Notes under the pieces: model-generated | The model's input: only the letters and a program-made list of their open reading frames with translations | Database searches by the model: none | Told to the model about the DNA's origin: nothing | Shown here: piece by piece, positions 1 to 9,689 of the stretch | Numbering within the stretch: position 1 is the first letter of the stretch | How the letters are laid out: each line of letters opens with the position of its first letter | Position numbers and translations under genes: made by a program | Origin: Orobanche coerulescens | Taxonomy: Eukaryota > Streptophyta > Magnoliopsida > Lamiales > Orobanchaceae | Length of the DNA stretch: 64,000 nucleotides | Assembly (NCBI GenBank): GCA_033398695.1 | Contig: CM065802.1 | Span: 149,592,096 to 149,656,095 of the forward strand | Direction: 5' to 3'

Positions 1-61
1 GCTGAAGTCAATCCTCCAAGTCCTTTGAATTTTGAGAAAGAAATGGCATTCATTATGCAAA

Positions 62-843
62 GATTTAGTGATTTCAGGAAGAATTACTCGAAGTACAAAA
101 AGAAATTCAAGGAGAATCCCAGGAGAAATCAAAAAGTTGGGAACTGAAAAGTGGAATGCTACAACTGTCATAAGACATGATATATCCAGTTTGAATGCCC
201 TGGCCTTAAGAAGGATGAAGAAAAGAAGTACATGGGCATGAAAGAAGACAAAAGAAAAGATCTGATTGGAGAAGATCAGATACAAGAGATTGTGGAATCA
301 AGCAGTGGATTTTCTCTGATGATGATGATAATTACAACTGCCAAATGGCCAACCTAGCTGATGAAGAGGTAACATCTAAACCTCAAATTTCAGAATGTAA
401 CAGCTCAGACATATTTGAAGATATTGATTTCCACAAATCTTTAAATAAGTTGTTAAAAGATTTTGAAAATTTTAAAAACTGCACACCTGAGTGTGACAGT
501 TGAGAATACACAACAGAAAAATAAGAAAGGGCAGTTGAAAAATGTCTTGGATAAACTCAACCAAGAGTCAGCCATAATTGAAAACAACATAGCTGATTTT
601 CAAAAGCTTTCTGATATTAACTCAACAAACTCAGCTGAAATAGCCACAATTGAGATTAATAGGCTGACTATTTTAAATAAAGAAAAATCAGCTGCACTAG
701 CTCATATTAAAACTGAGTTTTCAAAACTAAAACATTTGAGCGATACACAAGCTATGGAGATAACGTATCTGAAAGCATCTATAACCTTAGATGGATTGTG
801 CATAAATCAGAGGCCACTATTTAAAATCAGGCCTTGGATATGA
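62..843 (+). pseudogene. Element A gag C-terminal part, broken
   Basis: Gag forms the cytoplasmic particle that packages retrotransposon RNA. A CCHC zinc knuckle is readable at 157-198 (C-Y-N-C-H-K-T, then Y-I-Q-F-E-C), but the codons expected for Gly-His of the knuckle now read TGA-TAT, so a stop lies inside the RNA-binding motif. Downstream, 463-843 is open for 126 codons and is rich in Asn, Lys, Glu, Ser and Leu with heptad-like spacing, as in the coiled-coil tail of Sirevirus-type gag. Frames change between the two parts. The N-terminal gag region lies outside the window. Confidence 0.7.
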
Positions 844-1417
844 CCCCAATACTCCCTTAAATTCTAAAACCACTTTTATTAAGGGAGAAACACTTGTCCA
901 GCCTGCTGAGCATATCAACAAACCTATATTTAGAAATAGGCAACATCACAGTCAACAGTTTAGGCGGCAACAAAATCTTTAAGGCAGCAACCTAGACAAA
1001 AGACTAGGCAAATGCCAAAATAGCATCCGCAGTCAAGACATTATTCTGCTTACTATCAAAGATTCCCTCAAAATTGATTTCAAAATGGGAGAGGAAAATA
1101 GAAACCTCGATGTAATCCAAGCTTTCAAAATTACCAGGTATGGAGACCCCAAAACTTTTATCGTAGGTCTCGGCAAAGATTTAACAAAGGCTCATACCAA
1201 ACAAATTAGCAGCCATATTCTATATACAATCCAAACCAGGGATATAGACCCAGATACTATGCACCTTATATGAATAACCAACATTATTTTCAAAACACCA
1301 GGAGAAGCCAATTCTCCAGGAAATTCACTAATCGTAAAGGACTCACTCAAATTTGGGTACCTAAATCCCTTCTTGTCTGATTGCAGAAAAGATGGAAGGA
1401 TTACCATAAAGTCACCT
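844..1417 (+). other. Element A gag-protease linker, no intact frame
   Basis: This stretch joins the gag tail to the protease of element A. Short open pieces such as 1085-1273 hold Tyr-, Asn- and Gln-rich residues like the asparagine-rich linker in the same place of element B. Several stops interrupt every frame. I see no further motif. Confidence 0.5.
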
Positions 1418-2740
1418 CTAATTCAACAGCAGGAGGTGAAGAATGGTTTGTGGACTCTGGGTGCTCAAGACACATGATAGGAAACAAGAAGATTCTGACA
1501 AACTACACCAAAGAAAGAGGTCAGATGTAACCTTTGGGGATAGCGCCACTGGACAAACCAAAGGTTCTGGAGAGCTGCACAGTGGGAACATTGTCATTTC
1601 AAAAGTGCAGTATGTCAGAGGACTCAAGTGCAATCTCTTGAGCATAAGCCAGTTCTGTGATGAGAACAACCTAGTGGTTTTCACTATATGGAAATGTATG
1701 GTGATTGATCACCTATCTGGAAAAGCGAAGCTACAAGGCTACAGAAGAAGGGAGCTACCTGATAGATTGGAAAACAGGCCCACCCAATACATGTTTCATA
1801 TCCAGAACAATAGCTGAAAATGGATGGCTCTAGTACAAGAGGCTGTCATATGAACTTCAAAGCTCTCATCAAAATAAGCAAGTTAGTCAGAGGGCTTCCA
1901 GAAGAAATATTCAAGAAGGTGACTGTCTGTGATACATGCTAGAAGGAAAAGGAAACAAAGGTTTCTTTCAAATCGGTGCAGCCCACCACTCTTACCAGCA
2001 GAATTCTGGACCTACTTCACCTGGATCTATTTGGTCCTATAAAGTCAAGAACTCTAAGTGGAACGAAACATGCATTAGTAGTTTTAGATGACTACTCAAG
2101 ATACACTTGGATAGTTTTTCTCTACAAGAAGAGTGAAACTCTAACCAAGCTACCTGAACTTTTGAGGAAAATCAGAATGAGAAATCCTTATCCATAATAA
2201 AGATCAGATCAGACAAAGGAGGAGAATTTCTTAACCAATCCATAACTAAATATTGTGATCAAAATGGTATTCAGCATAAAGTATCAGCTGCAAGAACACC
2301 ACAACAAAATGGTGTAGATGAAAGAAGGAATAGAACCCTCAAGGCAGCAACCAGGATAATGATTGATGAGACTGATCTTCCTAAAAGGTTATGGGCTGAA
2401 GCTATCAACACAACATGCCATACTCAAAACAGAAGTATGATAGTAGGGAGACATAGTAAAACTCCCTATGAGGTTTGGAATGGCAGAACACCAACTGTTT
2501 CATATTTTCAGATTTTTGGTTGTAAGTGTTTCATCAACAACAATGACAAAACCCAACTGAATGCCTTTGATGCAAAAACTGATGCTGGTCTCTTTATGGG
2601 ATACTCACAGATAAGCAAGGCATACAAAGTCTTTAAAAAAAGAACATTAGCTGTGGAATAAACACCTCGTATTATCTTTGATGAATCTACTATTGAGTAC
2701 AAAAACCAGGTGGAACAAGTTGAGAAAAAGCTCAAAGCCA
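1418..2740 (+). pseudogene. Element A protease and integrase, broken
   Basis: The protease active site of copia elements, W-F-V-D-S-G-C-S-R-H-M, is readable at about 1441-1475 and keeps its D-S-G. The integrase zinc region (1780-1960) is interrupted by stops. The catalytic core follows from 1976: L-D-L-F-G-P (first Asp) near 2020, R-S-D-K-G-G-E-F (second Asp) near 2205, and N-G-V-D-E-R-R-N-R (Glu) near 2310, so all three catalytic acidic residues survive although they lie in different frames. 2359-2661 is the conserved C-terminal part of the core that in Ty1/copia elements runs on towards RT. Integrase would insert the cDNA; this copy cannot make it. Confidence 0.8.
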
Positions 2741-3147
2741 CCTAGAAATTATTATCAATGACATAAGGTTGATAGATCAAGCTGATGAAGACCCAACTGC
2801 AGACCATCGAGGTTCACCTACCATAGCTGATCCCACCACAACTGAAGTTGATCCAATCACAGCTGAAGCAAACTTAGCTGCAAATCAACAAAACATTGCT
2901 AAAGGACAGTCTGTCTCAACAAATCCTCAGACCACTCCCGAAGGAACAAGAAATGATGATCAACAACCAAAAGCAGAAGATGAAGATAATACTCCTAAAG
3001 GATCACCCCATTCAACAACTAATTGAGAACCTAACTGATGGAGTCAAAACCAGGAAATCAAGAAAACCAATAGGAGTGACAATGCTCTCATGCTTCATGT
3101 CCCAAATAGAGCCCAAAACAATAGAACAAGCCGTGGATGAATACACA
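2741..3147 (+). other. Element A integrase-RT linker
   Basis: 2769-3026 is open and rich in Thr, Ala, Pro, Asp and Gln, typical of the disordered linker between integrase and RT in plant copia polyproteins. Two frames are partly open, with a shift near 2900-3020. No domain is recognised. Confidence 0.5.
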
Positions 3148-3260
3148 TAGGTGATTGCAATGCAAGAAGAGTTAAATCAAATGGAGAGGAACAATGTATG
3201 GGAGCTGATAGATAGATCAGATCACAAGAAGGTCATTGGCACCAAATGGGTTTACTTTCT
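3148..3260 (+). pseudogene. Element A reverse transcriptase, N-terminal stub
   Basis: The frame reads as the conserved start of copia RT: an E-E-L-N-Q-M-E-R-N-N-V-W segment and then V-I-G-T-K-W-V-Y-F. In copia elements this is followed by a K-x-R-x-V block, but here the sequence switches at 3261 to the end of a different element's LTR. The palm with Y-V-D-D, RNase H and the 5' part of the 3' LTR are missing, which marks a deletion breakpoint. Confidence 0.8.
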
Positions 3261-3291
3261 AAGCTGTATTCTGTATACTTAGTGACCAACA
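3261..3291 (+). repeat. Element B 5' LTR, 31-bp terminal remnant
   Basis: These 31 bases match the end of the 3' LTR at 14556-14586 with one mismatch (position 3285 against 14580) and end in CCAACA. The primer site starts two bases later, as it should after a 5' LTR. Roughly 1,236 bp of the LTR are missing on the left, where element A's RT abuts. Confidence 0.9.
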
Positions 3292-3293
3292 AG

Positions 3294-3305
3294 TGGTATC
3301 GGAGC
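3294..3305 (+). other. Element B primer binding site
   Basis: TGGTATCGGAGC directly after the 5' LTR end corresponds to the plant initiator-tRNA-Met primer site (TGGTATCAGAGC) with one change. It sets the 5' boundary of the internal region and the direction of the element. Confidence 0.85.
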
Positions 3306-3415
3306 GGTTGATTCTAAAAAAAATCAATCGTATTTTTGATCGAATCAGATCCTTAAATCACTTATTTTTGTTTAAACAGTCTTTTTCTTTCCTATATTCT
3401 CTTATGGATACATGA

Positions 3416-4939
3416 ATGATCAATAAAGTCCCTATGTTTTTTATTAACGAGTTCGACGACTGGAGAATTAGGATGGAGGCTCATCTTGCAGCAATGCACA
3501 AAGAGATGATTTTTGTTATACAGGATGGCCCCATAAAGATCATGAAGGTAAATCCGGCCCCAAGAATTGAAGGCCAAGCTCATGCTGAGATGCTCGAGAA
3601 AGAGCGCGAACAATGGACTTCTGATGATAGAAAGCGCGCCAACCTCGACAATGTTGTGAAGAATACGCTATTTGTCACTCTTGACAAAGGCACGTTCTCT
3701 AAGGTAAAGAGCTGTAAATCAGCCAAGGATATCTGGGATAAACTCAAGTTAATTTGTGAGGGAACCGAGCTCTCAAAAGAAAACAAAATTTCAAAATTGA
3801 CTCAGCAATTTAAATCTTTTGAAATGAAACCAACTGAAACACTTGAGGAACTTGACCTCAGATTCACTAGCATTGTTGGTGAACTTGAAGCGTTGGGCAA
3901 AATTTACACACAAAAGGAGAAGAATTTAAAAATTCTCCGCTCTCTCCCTGCCAAATGGGACATCAAGACCACAACTATGCGTGTATCGTGCAATCTTAAT
4001 GAAATATCTATGTTTGATCTCTTTTCTGACCTCAAAGAATTTGAGTATGACATAGACAGGAGAGAGAAAGCTGAAGAATCTCCCGTGAGGACTACAGTAG
4101 TAGCCGCTGTATCCAACCAGAGACATATCATGCCTAGCTCATCAAAGTCTGCCCAAAAGAATGCTGACAGCGACGACGACATCCTGTCACAAGATGACAT
4201 GGTGCTCCTCATGCATAAGTTCAATAAGTTCATCAAGCAGTCGGCAAAGACTCCATACAGGCCCAAGCCTGTTCACAAGGTAAGTACCGAAACTTCCTCC
4301 GGTGATGCTAACCTGTGTTATAATTGCAAGAAACCAGGACATTATGCAAATAAATGTCCTCTTCCTAAAGTTCAAAGGTTACCGGAAGCCGAGCAACAGG
4401 AAAAAGATGAAAGAAGACGTGCTTGGAAAAACAAGCTCAAGGCCCGGATTGGTGAATCAGAATCCTCCCCCACACCAACAAAGTCCGAAGAATGTCTACA
4501 GGCAGTTACTGACAGTGACTCGTCAGATGATGAATTCGAAGATAAAGCATATATGTGCTTCATGGCCAAAGACATAACGGAAGATGAAGATAGCGATGGT
4601 GAGGTAAGCTCAACTCAAATTATTCCTGCAAATGCATCTCATACCTTTGAAAACATGATGAATGAGTTTAAGAACATTCAAAAGGCCCATGAGACTTTGA
4701 AAAATGAAAACATACAGCTCCAAATTTCTAACCTAGAGCTGAGGGAAGAAAACGACTTGCTAAAAGTAAATAACGAAAATATGTCTGTTAATTGTGAAAA
4801 CAGCAAAGTCGATTATGAAAAACTCATGGAGAGCAATCATCAACTTGCTCATGAACTGAGTGAGGCTAAATCTCACGGTGAAAGCAAGACAAATGATTTT
4901 GTTCTGCTTCAAGCCAAAGTAAAAGCTCTCGAAAAATGA
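3416..4939 (+). pseudogene. Element B gag, 507 codons then a nonsense codon
   Basis: Gag forms the virus-like particle and binds the element's RNA. The N-terminal 230 residues contain W-R-I-R-M-E-A-H-L and a later block ending in L-R-S-L-P-A-K-W-D, the layout of the UBN2-type gag domain of copia elements. A complete CCHC knuckle, C-Y-N-C-K-K-P-G-H-Y-A-N-K-C, is at residues 301-314. An acidic Ser/Asp patch follows, then a coiled coil from about residue 420. The stop at 4937-4939 is premature: the frame goes on with the same composition, and the relative F (30103-30844) reads through this position with a Gln codon. This is the longest unbroken reading frame in B. Confidence 0.85.
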
Positions 4940-5990
4940 GAAGGAGAACTTGAGACCATTCTGAAATCTTTCGAGAAATCATCTAAAAGAATGGGAGAAA
5001 TTCTAAGCACTGGGCAATATGCTCATGATAAAAATGGCTTAGGATACAACTCATTTTCCAATAAAGGGAAAACTAGTACTGTGTTCGTCAGGGGTGTGGA
5101 AGCTATTCCTGTATCGAAAGAAATTACGAGTCTTGTGAAGGAACCTGTTGCATCGTGAACAGCAAAAGCTGCCATTCCACCACCACAGTCATGTTCTAGA
5201 CAGAGAAATCACCAGCCATTCAGACCTGTAAGGCGAACCCAACAGCATGCTCCCCGAGCATATCAACAGCGCCAACAGCCGTTCAGAAAGAAGGCTGTAT
5301 CCAAATATCAAAGACCCGCACAGCAGTACTTTCAGTACAACATGCCTAGGTATTGGATACAGGAGCCTCGTTATCCTTCGCGAAAGCAAGTTTCCGCACA
5401 GTATCAAAAGCAGCTTTGGGAATCCAACTGGAGACCCATAAGGCAAGCTGTAAGGCCGAAGAAAATGGCTCTACCTCCAAGACGGCATTCGTACTGGATT
5501 AATAATAATAACTCTGAATTTTACATGCATAATAATTATCATGGTTATAGCGACTACATACATGCCCCACGTAGATACTGCAAAAACGTACCTAACGTAA
5601 CCTACAGTAAACCAATTGCTGTCAGGAAAATCTAGGTACCTAAAGGCACTAACATCCATGGACCCAACAATCAAAGGGGACCTAAATCTACTTAATTTGT
5701 TTGCAAACAGGACATCCTAGAGAAGGACATCTGGTACTTCGATAGCGGATGTTCTCGGCACATGACAGGAGATAAAAGCAAACTGTCAACTTACGTTGAA
5801 GGTCGCGGTCCAAAAGTGCGCTTCGGTGATAAATCTAAAGGAAGAACAAGAGGGAAGGGAACCCTGCTTGTGGGAAAATTCAAAGTCACCGATGTAGCTT
5901 ATGTTGACGTCTTACAATACAATCTACTTAGTATAGCCAGTTCTGTGACAAACAGTTCTCGGTGAAATTCTATACAGATCACTGTAGAGT
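4940..5990 (+). pseudogene. Element B gag tail and aspartic protease, broken
   Basis: The frame of gag continues beyond its stop through a Gln/Arg/Asn/Tyr-rich stretch (5160-5635) to the protease with W-Y-F-D-S-G-C-S-R-H-M-T-G; the catalytic Asp codon is at 5741. Gag and protease share one frame, as expected for a single polyprotein, with in-frame stops at 4937, about 5156, 5633 and about 5691. The protease would cut the polyprotein. Element F keeps a homologous copy of the tail up to 30844. Confidence 0.8.
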
Positions 5991-7406
5991 CAAGAACATT
6001 CTAACCAAAGAAGTTGTGCTCAAATGAAGCAGATCAGGTAATATGTATATTGCTGACTGGATGCCTACGAGCTCCACAATTCCTTGTTTTGTTGCCAAAG
6101 GCACTGCAGATTTAAGCTGGCTATGGCACAAAAGGATGTCTCACGTCAACGTCAAGACCATCAACAAGCTCTCCAGACAAGGAATGGTAAGAGGATTGCC
6201 AAATGTGTCATTCCAAAAAAACAGCGTTTGTGGACCCTGTCAGAAAGGCAAGCAAATCAAGACCACCCTGAAGAGCAAATCCTACCTTTCCACTCACAGA
6301 ACTCTAGAAATGCTACACATGGATCTCTATGGTCCTGTAGACCCGGTAAGTTTGGGAGGTAAGAAATATTGTCTCGTTATTGTTGATGACTTTCCAGGTA
6401 TGCTTGGACAATCTTCCTAAGCAAGAAGAAGGAAACAACATCAAAGCTGCCCGGGCACCTGAGAAAGCTTCAGAATGAGAAAGGGTTGAGTATCGTGTCT
6501 ATTGATTCCGACAGAGGTACATAATTCACTAACCACTTTCTAGAGCATTACTGTTCGGAAAATGGGATACAACACGAATACTCAGCTGCCCGCACACCTC
6601 AATAAAATGATGTTGCTGAGCGAAAGAACAGAATGCTAAAGGAAGCAACAAGGACAATGATTTCCGCAAGCAAGTTGCCACAGCGTTTCTGGGGCGAAGC
6701 CACCAATACAACGTGCTTTACACAAAACCGCTGTATCATCAACAAGCACCACAACAAAACAGCATACGAGGTATGGAACAACAAAACTCCGTTAGTTTCG
6801 TACTTTCACATATTTAGATGCAGGTGTTACGTTTTGAACAACGGGAAGGATCAACTTAGAACCTTCGATGAGAAATCGGATGAAGGGATATTTGTAAGAT
6901 ATTCCTCTGTCAGCAAAGCTTATAGGATCTTTAATAAAAGGAAGCTGACAACTGAGGAATTAGTTTATGTAGTGATCGATGAACCTCTCCATGATCCTAC
7001 AGGAATAGAAGATATTACTCAGAACATCCAACAACTTTCCATCATAGATCCACCAACTCCTATAGAACCTGTCGTTGACCTAGAAATCAACCCCCCAGCT
7101 GTAAGAACTGAAGTAGATAAAGCCGATGCTTTACAAGCTGAAGCCGGAACTACAACAACTCAAGATACAGTACGGGACCCCGAATTAGAACCCAACAGAA
7201 GATGGTTGAGAGATCACCCACAGGAGTTGATCATAGGAAATATCGATGCTGGAGTATCTACCCGTAGGAGAATACAGAGTACACAAGGAAATGTACTATG
7301 TGCGCAAAAAGAACCTGAATCTGAGAAATCTCCATTTCCTGTATGGAAATCTCAATCCGAGCTTAGAAGACTCTACATATGCACTATTGTTGTATTCTTA
7401 GCCTAA
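5991..7406 (+). pseudogene. Element B integrase, broken
   Basis: The pre-integrase and zinc region is readable at 6115-6255 (W-L-W-H-K-R-M-S-H, then C-G-P-C-Q-K-G-K-Q). The catalytic core has Asp at 6322-6324 (M-D-L-Y-G), Asp at 6510-6512 (S-D-R-G-T) and Glu at 6618-6620 (V-A-E-R-K), so D-D-E is complete, but frameshifts at about 6400 and 6620 separate the three. 6633-7406 is open for 257 codons and covers the end of the core and the acidic linker to RT. The gene lies downstream of protease in the same polyprotein. Confidence 0.85.
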
Positions 7407-7413
7407 TTCGAAT

Positions 7414-8938
7414 ATGTTTCTACCAAAAAAAGCTCTAGACAACTCTCATTGGATTACATCTATGGAAGAAGAGCTTAATGGATTCGAAAGGAATAATGTA
7501 TGGTATCTAGTACCCAGACCTATGCATCAATTCGTAATTAGAACAAACTGGGTATTTAGAAACAAGAAGGATAGAAATGGACTCATTATCAGAAACAAAT
7601 CCCGACTAGTCGGCCAAGGCTACAGACAGGAAGAAGGCATAGACTACGATGAAACATTTGCTCCTGTAGCCAGACTAGAAGCCATTAGGATATTTCTAGC
7701 CTTTGCTACCCATAATAGCTTCATTGTATATCAAATGGACGTCAAAAGTGCATTCCTGAATGGAGACCTTGCCAAAGAAGTATATGTTGAACAACCACCA
7801 GGGTTTGTCAATCCAGAAGGCGGAGACCTCGTATACAGGATAAGAAAAGCGCTGTATGGTAAGCAAGCCCCTAGAGCATGGTATGAGACTCTGTCCCAGT
7901 ATCTAACCGACAATGGATTCGAGAAAGGTGCTGTGGACAAGACCTTATTTAAAATATAGGAAGGTGATAACCTCTTGATGGTTCAAATATATGTAGATGA
8001 TATAATATTTGGTTCAACTAACCTTGCTTTGTGTCAAAGGTTCTCTCATCTCATGCAAAGTAAATTTGAAATGAGTATGATGGGAGAACTTGGTTATTTC
8101 CTAGGATTACAGGTAAAACAGTTGCCTATAGGGATATTCATCAACCAAGAAAAATACAACAAGGAGCTTCTCAACAAGTTTGGAATTAATACTTCCAAAT
8201 CATCGTCAACCCCCATGAGCACTTCCGTACAAATTAGTGCTGATGAAGCTGGAAAGCCGGTTGATCTATCACTCTACAGGAAGCTTATTGGCTCACTCCT
8301 GCCTAACGGCTAGCAGGCCCGATATCCAGTTTGTTGTAGGAGTGTGTGCGCGATATCAAGTAGCACCTAAAGAATCACACTTCGCAACTGCCAAACGAAT
8401 CCTGAAATACGTCAAAGGAACAGTCGATGTAGGACTGTGGTATCCTAAAAAAGGCGGATTTGATTTAGTTGGCCACAACAACTCGGATCTCGGAGGTTGC
8501 AAGCTAGATAGGAAGAGTACAAGCGGAACTTGTCACTTTTTTGGACCTAGACTTGTGTCTTGGTTTAGCAAGAAACAATTGTCAAACTCGCTTTCAACAG
8601 CTGAATCAGAATACTATGCTGCTAGTAGTTGCTGTATGCAGATCCTTTGGATACAACAACAGCTGTCACACTATGGAATTGAAGACAAAGAAACGCCGAT
8701 AATGTGCGATAACACGAGTTCAATTGCAATAACGCACAACCCTGTATTGCAATTGCGTACTAAGCATATTCACATGAAGCATCACTTCATCAGGAATCAT
8801 GTTGAGAACAAGAATGTTCGGCTGGAAAAAGTTCATACAAATATCTAGTTAGCCGACATCTTTACCAAACCTCTCGACACTGCAAGATTCTGCATGCTTC
8901 GACAAGAATTGGGATTGCTACATCCTGACTCCCTGTAA
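7414..8938 (+). pseudogene. Element B reverse transcriptase and RNase H, broken
   Basis: RT copies element RNA into cDNA and RNase H removes the RNA. The RT start (W-V-F-R-N-K-K-D, then K-S-R-L-V-G-Q-G) and the palm are clear. Catalytic Y-V-D-D is intact at 7990-8001. A stop at 7957-7959 lies just before the palm motif, and a frameshift lies near 8240-8310. RNase H follows with D-R-K-S-T-S-G near 8507-8527, then S-T-A-E-S-E-Y and T-K-H-I-H; the usual Ser-Asp-Ala-Asp site reads N-N-S-D-L, so one acidic residue may be lost. The polyprotein ends at a TAA at 8936-8938. Confidence 0.9.
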
Positions 8939-8960
8939 GTTTTTAATGCTTTTACTCAAC

Positions 8961-9190
8961 AATTGAGGGGGAATGCTGTAAGACCCAAGAATACAGTATC
9001 CACCATTAATTATCTGTACACCCAGACTATCAGAACAGCACTGTAGGAACAAAGAGACATGAATTATCCTACAGCTGACGTGTGCAATAATTAAGGGGGA
9101 ATACAGTATGACCCATGAATATAGCAGTAATCCGAAAGTTGTTGTATGGAATTGAAACCCGTATGTACCTTTTAAGGGGGAATGTTGTAT
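8961..9190 (+). repeat. Three polypurine-tract-like motifs after pol
   Basis: Runs of the form (T)AAGGGGGAAT followed by an ACAGTA, GCTGTA or GTTGTA box occur at 8961-8980, 9089-9108 and 9171-9190. Each looks like a polypurine tract next to an LTR start, but none is followed by an LTR. The functional tract of B is at 13306-13319, more than 4 kb away, after the accessory gene. As far as I recall, repeated purine tracts upstream of the 3' LTR are described for Sireviruses; I cannot check that here. Confidence 0.6.
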
Positions 9191-9547
9191 TTTCGCGGAT
9201 ACAACACATACTATGGGAAATCAATTAATATGTTATTTCTTTTAAAATGATTTTTAGTCCACGTGCCCTGTTTTAATTAAAACGCCTTTAGCATTAAATG
9301 CTTTACACGACATCTGGACATTGGTATCTCAAAGCCGCAATGTTTCAAATTATTTTATAATTTCACACCGCCAATTCGGGTAATAAGGGAAATTGATACG
9401 TCAGATGTGGGACCCGCTCTCATTTCAAAATTGGATGAATAAGCTGTACCCGTTACACTCAGTCCATCATGTTCATCTATTTTAAACACCGGTTCCCATC
9501 CCTTAAATCTGACCGTTCACTATCTGGAAACCCTTCACCGCCGCCCA
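9191..9547 (+). other. Upstream region of the element B accessory gene
   Basis: About 350 bp of AT-rich sequence without a reading frame lie between the last purine tract and the TATA box at 9548. The stretch is in promoter position for the accessory gene. I see no repeated motif in it. Confidence 0.4.
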
Positions 9548-9558
9548 CTATAAAAGGA
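9548..9558 (+). promoter_or_regulatory. TATA box of the element B accessory gene
   Basis: CTATAAAAGGAC is a good plant TATA box. It lies about 140 bp upstream of an ATG (9690-9692) in the context AACAATGG, the favoured plant start context. The spacing leaves a 5' leader of about 110 nt, so the accessory gene may be made from its own mRNA rather than from the LTR transcript. Confidence 0.55.
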
Positions 9559-9689
9559 CTGTTAATGCCCTTTTTGACTCTTTAAGCTTTCTGCAAATTG
9601 AACGAGTCTTTGAGCATACAGCCTACAAGTTTTATTGCTTTTACTGCAATTTTCTTTGAATCTTCCTCACTTTTCTTCAAGAAACAACA

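Larger units (their letters stand above)
1..3260 (+). mobile_element. Element A: truncated Ty1/copia (Sirevirus-like) internal region
   Basis: Going rightwards there are the C-terminal part of gag, an aspartic protease motif, an integrase and the first residues of reverse transcriptase: the Ty1/copia order PR-IN-RT. The element enters from beyond the left edge and stops abruptly inside the RT start at 3260, where the last 31 bp of another element's LTR follow. Stops and frameshifts are frequent, so this is a dead copy. The matching end of its 3' LTR is probably 14587-14996. The Sirevirus assignment rests on the long gag with a charged coiled-coil tail and on the LTR type; it is an inference. 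Confidence 0.85.
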
